From assembly GCF_034676725.1 (NCBI RefSeq), contig NZ_JAUCBR010000004.1:3872001-3936000 (forward strand): a DNA stretch of 64,000 bases, in the 5' to 3' direction. Origin of the DNA: Denitromonas sp. (GTDB lineage Bacteria > Pseudomonadota > Gammaproteobacteria > Burkholderiales > Rhodocyclaceae). The notes below the pieces were generated by a model. That model did no database searches and was not told the DNA's origin. It worked only from the letters and a program-made list of their open reading frames with translations. Both the position numbers and the translations under genes were made by a program. Shown here in pieces: positions 37,050 through 44,456 of this stretch. Every line of letters starts with the position of its first letter. Position 1 is the first letter of the stretch.

Positions 37050-37834
37050 GGTCGGGGGCTCCACAGGGTCTTGAGCACGACGCCGGCGGCCAGCAGGCCG
37101 GTCAGGCCCAGGGCAGAGGACCACAGTTGCGCTTGCGGATAGCCCGTCTCGAAAAACACCCGGGCGAGACTGACGACAATCCCCGCCACGGCCAACACGC
37201 CCAGCACCCGGCGCGAGCGCCACAGCGGCCAGTGGTGCGACAAGCGCATGCCGATGAGGGCACACAGCCAGCCGGCCGCCGCCCCGGCGAGCACATCGCC
37301 GGGCCAGTGGGCGCCGACGGCGATACGCGACAGCGCCACCAGCACGCCGGCGGCCAGCAGCAGCGTGGCGGGCCAGGCGCGGCGACACGCCGGGGTGGTC
37401 AGCAACAACGCAGCAAGCACGGTGAACGCCGTCGCCGTGTGGCCGGACGGAAAGCTGTAGCCCGACAGGGTGACGCCAATCTGGTGAAAGTCCCCGGCAG
37501 GGATGAGGTCCTGCGGACGCGGCGCATCGATCAGCGCCTTGAGCCCGCGCACCAGCACGATGCCCGCCGGCCAGGCCATCACCGCGGCCATCACGGCCTG
37601 TGGTGCGCGGTGCAGGCACAGCGCCAGCACGGCACCGGCCGACAGCACGCTCGCCGTGTCGGTCACCGTGGCCCACAGGCCGTCGGGCAGGGCGCTTGTC
37701 CACTGGTTGAGCGCAATGAAGACCGGCACATTGGCACCGCTCGCCATCAAGCCGGCAGCGGCCAGCCCAAGCGCCAGCGGCGGCGCGATGCACCAACCGG
37801 GCGAGAGCGGTGCGGGCGCCAGGGAAGAGGTCAT
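37046..37834 (-). CDS. PAP2-family phosphatase (undecaprenyl-pyrophosphatase/lipid phosphatase type)
   Basis: A 262-residue six-TM phosphatase of the PAP2/BacA-independent UppP class. All three catalytic motifs are present: KALIDAPRP (KxxxxxxRP), PSGHTATAF (PSGH) and SRIAVGAHWPGDVL (SRxxxxxHxxxD). Such enzymes release phosphate from undecaprenyl pyrophosphate or lipid A. First gene of the five-gene leftward glycosylation operon, it could recycle the polyprenyl carrier used by the GT2 and GT39 enzymes. Confidence 0.9.
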   Translation of the reverse strand: MTSSLAPAPLSPGWCIAPPLALGLAAAGLMASGANVPVFIALNQWTSALPDGLWATVTDTASVLSAGAVLALCLHRAPQAVMAAVMAWPAGIVLVRGLKALIDAPRPQDLIPAGDFHQIGVTLSGYSFPSGHTATAFTVLAALLLTTPACRRAWPATLLLAAGVLVALSRIAVGAHWPGDVLAGAAAGWLCALIGMRLSHHWPLWRSRRVLGVLAVAGIVVSLARVFFETGYPQAQLWSSALGLTGLLAAGVVLKTLWSPRP

Positions 37835-37953
37835 GAGGGCGGGCTGTGAGGCTAAAAGGCGAATTCTAGCCTAAGCCGCCGCTGGCGAGCCGGCCGAGGC
37901 GCCTGTCGTCGTGTGGCGGCGCATCCTTGCCCGTAAGGGCCGCGCGGCTCAGG

Positions 37954-37959
37954 TATAAT
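37954..37959 (+). promoter_or_regulatory. Candidate -10 box of purL
   Basis: A perfect TATAAT 74 bases before the purL ATG. No convincing -35 box is seen at normal spacing (TTGCCC lies 21 bases upstream), so the promoter call is tentative. Confidence 0.35.
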
Positions 37960-38032
37960 TCCGCCTTCGTTTTTTGCCGGCTGCCGCCTACGGGCGCGAC
38001 GCAACTCACCTCTGCCTGTCCCCGTCGATCAC

Positions 38033-41000
38033 ATGACTGAAATCCTCACTCTCCGCGGCGCATCGGCGCTGTCGGCACCCCGCCTGACCCGCCTTGGCGA
38101 CACCCTTGGCCGCGTCATCTCGCGCTTTCATGGCGTCCATGCCGAATTTCAGTACTTCATCGAGCTGAACGGCGCGCTGGACGACTCGGCCATGAGCCGC
38201 TTGATCGACCTGCTCGGCGCCCATCCGGCCAGCGACGCGCCGCCCGAGGGCGAGCTGATCCTGGTCACGCCGCGCCTGGGCACGATCTCGCCGTGGTCGT
38301 CCAAGGCCACCGACATCGCCCACCAGTGCGGCTTCGACGCCGTGGTGCGCATCGAGCGCGGCATTGCCTACACCGTGATGGCCAAGGGCGGGCTGGGCGC
38401 GCAGCGTGAGGCCGTGCTGCCGCTGCTGCACGATCGCATGACCGAGTCGGTGCTCGATTCCGTCGTGGCCGCCGAGGCGCTGTTCCACCACTACAGCCCG
38501 CAGCCATTGACCACGGTCGACATCATGGGCGCCGGTCGCGGCGCGCTCGAGGCGGCCAACCGCGAACTCGGCCTGGCCTTGTCGGACGACGAGATCGACT
38601 ACCTGGTGGACAACTTCACCCGCGTGGGCCGCAACCCGACCGACGTCGAGCTGATGATGTTCGCGCAGGCCAACTCCGAGCATTGCCGCCACAAGATCTT
38701 CAACGCCGACTGGGTCATCGACGGCCGGCCCGAAGAGAAGACCCTGTTCGGCATGATCCGCGAGACCCACAAGGCGCAGCCCGAAGGCACCGTGGTGGCC
38801 TACTCCGACAACGCCTCGGTGATCGAAGGCGCGACAGTCGATGCACTGTATCCGAACGCCGATGGCCAGTGGCAGTTCCGCACCGAAACGCAGCACATCC
38901 TGGCCAAGGTCGAAACCCACAACCACCCGACGGCGATCTCGCCCTTCCCGGGCGCGGCCACCGGTGCCGGTGGCGAGATCCGCGACGAAGGCGCCACCGG
39001 TCGCGGCTCGCGGCCCAAGGCGGGCCTGGCCGGTTTCTCGGTGTCCAACCTCGCCATCCCCGGCTTCGAGCAGCCGTGGGAGACGCCCTACGGCCGGCCC
39101 GAGCGCATCGCCTCGGCGCTCGACATCATGATCGAAGGCCCGATCGGCGCCGCCGCCTTCAACAACGAATTCGGCCGCCCCAATCTGGCCGGCTACTTCC
39201 GCAGCTTTGAGCAGGAGGTGCAGGGCGAGGTGCGCGGCTATCACAAGCCGATCATGATCGCCGGCGGCCTGGGCAACATCCAGGCCGAGCAGTCGTTCAA
39301 GACGCAGTTCGCCCCCGGCACCCTGATGATCCAGCTCGGCGGCCCGGGCATGCTCATCGGCCTGGGCGGCGGTGCCGCCTCCAGCATGGCCACCGGCACC
39401 AACGCGGCTGACCTCGATTTTGCCTCGGTGCAGCGCGGCAACCCAGAAATCCAGCGTCGCTGCCAGGAAGTCATCGACCGTTGCTGGCAGCAAGGCGAAG
39501 CCAACCCGATTTTGTCGATCCACGACGTCGGCGCCGGCGGCATCTCCAACGCCATGCCCGAGCTGGCCGATTCGGCCGGCCTCGGCGCCAGGTTCGAGTT
39601 GCGCGAGATCCACATCGAAGAGCCGGGCATGAGCCCGCGCGAGATCTGGAGCAACGAGTCGCAAGAGCGCTATGTGCTGGCCATCGCCCCCGAATCGCTC
39701 GACGCCTTCCGTGCCATCTGCGCGCGCGAGCGCTGCCCGTTTGCGGTGGTCGGCGTAGCCACCGACGACGGCCAGCTCACTGTGACCGACCGCCAGTTCG
39801 ACAACAAGCCGGTCGACATGCCCATGTCGGTGCTGCTCGGCAAGCCGCCCAAGATGACGCGCAACGTGTCGCGTCGCGCGGTGTTCCTGCCGCCCTTCGA
39901 TGTCACCGACCTGACGCTCGACGACGCCTGCCGTCGAGTGCTGCGCATGCCGGCCGTGGCCTCGAAGAACTTCCTCATCACCATTGGCGACCGCAGCGTC
40001 GGCGGCCTCACCGCGCGCGACCAGATGGTCGGCCCGTGGCAGGTGCCGGTGGCCGACGTCGCCGTCACCTCGATGAGCTTCCATGGCGACAAGGGCGAAG
40101 CCTTTGCCATGGGCGAGCGCACCACCGTTGCCTGCGTTGACGCCCCGGCCAGCGGCCGCATGGCGGTCGGCGAGGCGATCACCAACGTGGCCGCCGCCGA
40201 CATCGCCGACATCCAGCAGATCAAGCTCTCCGCCAACTGGATGGCGGCGGCCGGCCACCGCGGCGAAGACGCCCATCTGTTCGACACCGTCACCGCCGTC
40301 TCACAGTTCTGCCAGCGCGCCGGGCTGGCGATTCCGGTCGGCAAGGACTCGCTGTCGATGAAGACCGCGTGGCAGGACGGCGGCGAAGACAAGCAGGTCG
40401 TCTCGCCGCTGTCGCTCATCGTCACGGCCTTCGCACCGGTGCAGAACGTGCGCCGCACGCTCACCCCACAGCTCCAGCTGCTCGAGCACGAAGACACCGA
40501 ACTGGTGCTGATCGACCTGGGTAACAACAAGAACCGCCTCGGCGGCTCGGCGCTGGCGCAGGCCTACAACAGCGTTGGCGAGCATGCGCCGGATGTCGAT
40601 CCTGCCCAGCTCAAGCAGTTCTTTGCCCTCATCCAGCGCTTCCGTCAGGACGACCTGCTGCTCGCCTACCACGACCGCAGCGACGGCGGCCTGTGGGCCA
40701 CCGTGTGCGAAATGGCCTTTGCCTCGCACTGCGGCCTGTCGCTGCTGCTCGACACCGTCTGCTACGACGAGTGGATGAACGATGTTCGACGGCCTCGACA
40801 AGAAGCCCGACACCCTCAAGGGCCGCTTCCACGACAAAGTGCTCGGCGGCCTGTTCGCCGAGGAACTCGGCGCCGTGGTGCAGATCCGCCGCAGCGACCG
40901 CGCCCGCATCACCGAGCCCTTGCGCGCGGCCGGGCTGTCCTATCACTTCATCGGCGAACCCAACGACAAGGACGAGATCCGTGTCTGGCGCAACGCCAAG

Positions 41001-41960
41001 CTGCTGTTCAAGGCGCCGCGCATCGAACTGCAGCAGGCCTGGACCGAAACCAGCTATCAGATCGCACGCCTGCGCGACGATGCCACCTGCGCCCAGGAAG
41101 AATTCGATGCGCTGGCCGACGCCACCGACCCGGGCCTGAGTGTGCGCCTCACCTACGATGCCAGCGAAGACATCGTCGCCCCGATGATCGCCACCGGTGC
41201 GCGCCCGCGCATCGCCATCCTGCGCGAGCAAGGTGTGAACTCCCATGTCGAGATGGCTGCCGCCTTTGCCCGCGCCGGCTTCGACCCCTTCGACGTGCAT
41301 ATGTCCGACCTGCAAAACGGCCGCTTCGCCCTGGCCGATTTCAAGGGCGTCGCCGCCTGCGGTGGCTTCTCGTATGGCGACGTGCTCGGCGCGGGGCAGG
41401 GCTGGGCCAAGTCCATCCTCTTCAACGCCAAGCTGCGCGACGCCTTCGAAGCCTTCTTTGGCCGCGACGACACCTTCGCCCTTGGCGTGTGCAACGGCTG
41501 CCAGATGATGTCGCATCTCGCGCCCATCATCCCCGGCGCTCAGCACTGGCCGACCTTCCATCGCAACCGCAGCGAACAGTTCGAAGCGCGCTTCAGCCAG
41601 GTCGAGATCCTCGACAACCCGTCGATCTTCTTCGACGGCATGGCTGGCAGCCGCATGCCCATCGTCGTCTCGCATGGCGAAGGGCAAGCGGTGTTCAAGG
41701 CGGGTGACAAGGAGGCTGTCATCCGTGCGGTGCGCTTCATCGACCACCACGGCGAGGTCGCTGACCGCTACCCCTTCAATCCCAACGGCTCGCCCGACGG
41801 CATCACCGGCGTCACCACCAATAACGGCCGCTTTACCATCATGATGCCGCACCCCGAGCGCACCCACCGCACCACCCAGATGTCGTGGTACCCGGCCGGC
41901 AGCGGCGAGGACTCGCCGTGGATGCGCATGTTCCGCAATGCGCGGCGCTGGGTGGGCTGA
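38033..41960 (+). CDS. purL: Phosphoribosylformylglycinamidine synthase PurL, large single-chain form (frame disrupted at 40785)
   Basis: Fourth step of purine synthesis: FGAR, glutamine and ATP give FGAM. Single-chain type, about 1308 residues after correction. In order: N-terminal PurS-like region, the ATP-binding synthetase halves (AKVETHNHPTAISPFPGAATG near residue 300; VGKDSLSMKT near 770), and a C-terminal glutaminase domain (GGFSYGDVLGAG; nucleophile Cys about 1153 in GVCNGCQMM; HGEG and PHPER). At 40785-40786 the sequence GATGTTCGACGG breaks the frame at about residue 918; deleting one T restores NDVDGLDKKPDTL and joins the two halves. A one-base sequence error is more likely than gene loss. 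A terminator follows. Confidence 0.93.
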
Positions 41961-41984
41961 CCGACCGCAGCAGCCTCGTGATCG

Positions 41985-42018
41985 AAAAACGGAGCGCATT
42001 TGCCGCTCCGTTTTTTTT
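41985..42018 (+). terminator. Rho-independent terminator of purL
   Basis: Stem AAAAACGGAGCG/CGCTCCGTTTTT around a 7-base loop (CATTTGC), ending in eight T, 25 bases after the purL stop. Confidence 0.92.
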
Positions 42019-42144
42019 GGCCACCGAAACGCAGGCGTTGCCCGGTGATGGCCAATGTCATCTGTCGAGATCTTTTACAGCGCATGACATATGCGTCGCA
42101 AAGGAAGATGCCAAGCGATTGTTTCTGAATGAAATATGCTTTCG

Positions 42145-42159
42145 AGGTATGTAATTTGC
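42145..42159 (+). promoter_or_regulatory. Candidate sigma-54 (RpoN) promoter of the PEP-CTERM protease
   Basis: GG at 42145-42146, ten bases, then GC at 42157-42158, within GGTATGTAATTTGCT. This matches the -24/-12 pattern GGCACGrNNNTTGCW in spacing and at the TTGCT half. The predicted start of transcription is about 42170, directly before the hairpin. PEP-CTERM genes in Zoogloea-type bacteria are known to depend on RpoN with PrsK/PrsR, which supports the call. No enhancer site was identified. Confidence 0.55.
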
Positions 42160-42171
42160 TTTGTACGATCG

Positions 42172-42220
42172 CGGTGAATGGCCCGTCTGAGCCTCTCTGT
42201 CTCGCACAGACGGCATTCAC
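42172..42220 (+). promoter_or_regulatory. 5'-leader hairpin upstream of the PEP-CTERM protease
   Basis: Left arm 42172-42188 (GGTGAATGGCCCGTCTG) pairs with right arm 42206-42220 (CAGACGGCATTCACC): 15 base pairs with a 2-base bulge and a 17-base loop. If transcription starts near 42170 it would form the very 5' end of the mRNA, protecting it, or it could be an operator on DNA. The start codon is 60 bases downstream. Confidence 0.6.
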
Positions 42221-42280
42221 CCAACAGCAAATTATCGACCCCAAGGTGACACCGTCGCCCGATAGCACAAAGGATTTTCC

Positions 42281-43141
42281 ATGAAGACACGTTTGCTCGC
42301 GTCAGCCGCCGCCGTCACGATGGCGCTGTCCGCAACGCCTGCGCTCGCCTTGCCAGGATTTGACATCGTCATCAATTTTCTCGAAGCCGGCGATACCCAG
42401 CCCTCGTGGGGTACCGGCGCGCCGATCAGCTTCTCGACGCAACAAAAAGCCGCCTTCGAAAGCGCCGCCCAGTTCTGGGAGAGCAAGATCACCGGCTATC
42501 AGGGCAATATCAGCATTCCCACGTTCACCATCACGGCTGCGTTCGCGCCGGAAGATGGCGAGTACAACTCGCTGGCCTATGCCGGCCCCGACCTCATCCA
42601 GACCTCGGGCGGGTTTACGCTGCCGACCAGCGGATTCATGCAGTTCGACTCGCAGGACTGGGGGCCGGGCGACACCCCGTTCACCCGCGGTGAATTCCTG
42701 ATGCAGGAGTTCATCGACTCCGTGCAGCACGAAATGGCCCATGCCCTCGGTTTCGGCACCTTGTTCGCCGAGAACGGTGTTGTGTCAGGCAACAACTACA
42801 TCGGCGCACAGGCCGTGGCTGCGTTCAACCAGGAGTTCGGCCAGAACGTGTCGAGTATCCTGCTCGAAGATGGCGGTGGTCACTGGAACGAATGCTGGCG
42901 TGCCCAGGTCAATGGCGACCCGAATTGCGTCGCTGACCAAAGCCAGCCGAACGCCACGAACGACCTCGAGCTGATGACACCGTATGCTGTTGCCAATGCG
43001 ACCTTCAGCAACGCTACGCTGGGCGCCTTCCGTGACATCGGCTACACCACCGTCAGCCCGGTGCCCGAACCCGAAACCTGGCTCATGATGCTCACCGGCC
43101 TGGCCGGCCTCGGCATTGCCAAGCGCCGTCGCGCTGCCTGA
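42281..43141 (+). CDS. PEP-CTERM-anchored leishmanolysin-like (M8-type) metalloprotease
   Basis: A 286-residue secreted protein. The signal peptide ends about ALA-LPGF (residue 24). The zinc motif HEMAHALGFG starts at H150 (H150, E151, H154). A third ligand, H201, lies in GGGHWNE, 47 residues on, and DLELMTP gives the Met-turn. This order, HExxHxLGF...HW...ELMTP, is that of M8 leishmanolysins rather than of metzincins with a contiguous third ligand; where those have His or Asp, this has Thr160. The C-terminus is a PEP-CTERM signal: VPEPETW, a TM helix, then KRRR, processed by exosortase. It likely works on or in the extracellular matrix. No exosortase gene is in the window. Confidence 0.85.
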   Translation: MKTRLLASAAAVTMALSATPALALPGFDIVINFLEAGDTQPSWGTGAPISFSTQQKAAFESAAQFWESKITGYQGNISIPTFTITAAFAPEDGEYNSLAYAGPDLIQTSGGFTLPTSGFMQFDSQDWGPGDTPFTRGEFLMQEFIDSVQHEMAHALGFGTLFAENGVVSGNNYIGAQAVAAFNQEFGQNVSSILLEDGGGHWNECWRAQVNGDPNCVADQSQPNATNDLELMTPYAVANATFSNATLGAFRDIGYTTVSPVPEPETWLMMLTGLAGLGIAKRRRAA

Positions 43142-43155
43142 TCGACTTTGCCAAG

Positions 43156-43187
43156 CCCCGGCGCAGGAGGATGCTTCTGCGCCGGGG
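43156..43187 (+). terminator. GC-rich hairpin after the PEP-CTERM protease gene
   Basis: Perfect 11-bp stem CCCCGGCGCAG/CTGCGCCGGGG with a 10-base loop, 14 bases after the stop. It lacks a T run, so it may stabilise the transcript's 3' end or terminate weakly. Confidence 0.5.
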
Positions 43188-43223
43188 TGGATCTGACAAC
43201 CGTTGTTTTGACAGGAGGACGCG

Positions 43224-43799
43224 GTGCGACCGTGCTTGATCTCTCGCTGGATGCTCCGCTGCTGTGTCGCCGCTCTCGTGGCTGGCGCGTTTGGCATGCG
43301 CCACGCCGGCGCGGAACAGATTCGCAACTCGCCCGATCTTGTCCTCGCTTTCGATATCGCCGGCGGTCAGCGCCCCCGGTCGGCGGACGGGCCGCTCCTG
43401 ACGCTGTCGGCGGCCGGCCTTGCCAGTGTTCGTGCGCCGCGCCCTGGTGAGCCCCGCATGGCGGTCCAGCTGTCGCCGGCAGAGGCGAGCGCCTTGCTCG
43501 ACACCGTCGTGTCGCGCTATGGCGCATTCGACATCGATTCGGATGCCATTCACCAGGCACTGTCACAGGCCGACGGACCCCGGTTGCGAATCGCCGATGC
43601 GTCAACCACGTCGCTGACACTCGCCATCGACGGTCGCCACCATGCAGTGTCGGTCAATGCGCTGCCCCAGCAGGCGGCGCGACACCCCGGAATCGCGCCC
43701 CTGCAGCGCTTTTTACAGCTGTCCCGCTACCTGCAATCGAAGGCAGCTGCGCTGGCTGGGCAGGGTAGTGCCACGGCAACGCCGCGGACGCCGGACTGA
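43224..43799 (+). CDS. Secreted protein of unknown function
   Basis: A 191-residue protein I do not recognise. It starts at GTG with a strong AGGAGG site 6 bases upstream. A signal peptide is likely (hydrophobic residues 10-23, AGA-EQ cleavage near residue 30). The mature part has a strand-rich region (DLVLAFDIAGG, LRIADASTTSLTLAIDGRHHAVSVNAL), a central helix (SPAEASALLDTVVSRYG) and a helical C-terminus. No cysteines remain after the signal. It lies 83 bp after the PEP-CTERM protease gene, past a hairpin; a link between them is only positional. Confidence 0.7.
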   Translation: MRPCLISRWMLRCCVAALVAGAFGMRHAGAEQIRNSPDLVLAFDIAGGQRPRSADGPLLTLSAAGLASVRAPRPGEPRMAVQLSPAEASALLDTVVSRYGAFDIDSDAIHQALSQADGPRLRIADASTTSLTLAIDGRHHAVSVNALPQQAARHPGIAPLQRFLQLSRYLQSKAAALAGQGSATATPRTPD

Positions 43800-43853
43800 T
43801 CGCCGCCACACGGACATGCTGTCGTTCGCATCCGGCGCAGCCGGCCAAGCGGG

Positions 43854-44294
43854 ATGCTGCCGACAATGATGACCTACAACACCTTTCTCATAGTTGGGGC
43901 CGCGTTCAGCCAGATGGCGGCGGCCTTGCATTTCTCGTGCATGTTCTGGGGGGCGAATGGCTTCCGGCTGCTCGGTGCCGGCGAGCCGATCGTCAGCCTG
44001 GCGGCGGCGGGCCACTGGTATCCGCGCCTTGTGGCCTTTGCTATTGGCGTCCTGCTGAGCGCCTGGGCGCTGTATGCGCTATCGGGCGCCAGGGTGATTG
44101 CGCCGCTGCCGTATGCGCGTGCCGTATTGACCGGCATAACGGCCATCTACCTGATCCGGGCGCTGGCCTTTCCACTGATCAAGCCCGCATTTCCCGGCAA
44201 TAGCGCTGCATTCTGGCTGATATCGTCGTCCATATGCCTGGTCATCGGCCTGGTCCATCTGATCGGTCTCGTCCAGGTGTGGCCACAGCTGTAG
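43854..44294 (+). CDS. Small polytopic membrane protein of unknown function
   Basis: A 146-residue protein with four predicted TM helices (about 8-26, 54-77, 88-112, 120-143) joined by short loops, one containing the GANGFRLLGAGEPI segment. No family recognised and no charged active-site cluster. An ATG four codons further in (43866) is an equally good start. It ends one base before the tandem repeat. Confidence 0.65.
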   Translation: MLPTMMTYNTFLIVGAAFSQMAAALHFSCMFWGANGFRLLGAGEPIVSLAAAGHWYPRLVAFAIGVLLSAWALYALSGARVIAPLPYARAVLTGITAIYLIRALAFPLIKPAFPGNSAAFWLISSSICLVIGLVHLIGLVQVWPQL

Positions 44295-44399
44295 GCGGCC
44301 GTGCTGTCCCACCGGCAATCCCGCTCGGGGCGGCCGTGCTGTCCCACCGGCAATCCCGCTCGGGGCGGCCGTGCTGTCCCACCGGCAATCCCGCTCGGG
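44295..44399. repeat. 35-bp tandem repeat, three identical copies
   Basis: Three perfect head-to-tail copies of a 35-bp unit starting GCGGCCGTGCTGTCCC and ending CCCGCTCGGG (44295-44329, 44330-44364, 44365-44399), right after the stop of the small membrane protein. The last copy's ACCGGCA (44381-44387) can pair with TGCCGGT at 44402-44408. Unit identity suggests recent slippage; copy number may vary between strains. Confidence 0.95.
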
Positions 44400-44423
44400 G
44401 CTGCCGGTCGTACACCATCGCGG

Positions 44424-44448
44424 CGGCGCCGCCGTGCGGGCGGCGCCG
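44424..44448 (-). terminator. GC-rich hairpin after the glutamate dehydrogenase gene
   Basis: Perfect 10-bp stem CGGCGCCGCC/GGCGGCGCCG around a 5-base loop, 8 bases beyond the stop on the minus strand. No T run, so terminator function is uncertain. Confidence 0.45.
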
Positions 44449-44456
44449 GGCGCGAC

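Larger units (their letters stand above)
41961..42280. other. 320-bp intergenic region between purL and the PEP-CTERM protease
   Basis: No gene. It holds the purL terminator, then noticeably AT-richer DNA with a sigma-54-like promoter (42145-42159) and a long inverted repeat (42172-42220) before the protease start. Confidence 0.6.

Noticed and set aside
38006..40276. 756-codon open frame antisense to purL
   Set aside because: Same shadow effect; purL motifs on the plus strand are unambiguous.
44295..44399. CRISPR array
   Set aside because: The three units are directly adjacent with no spacers.
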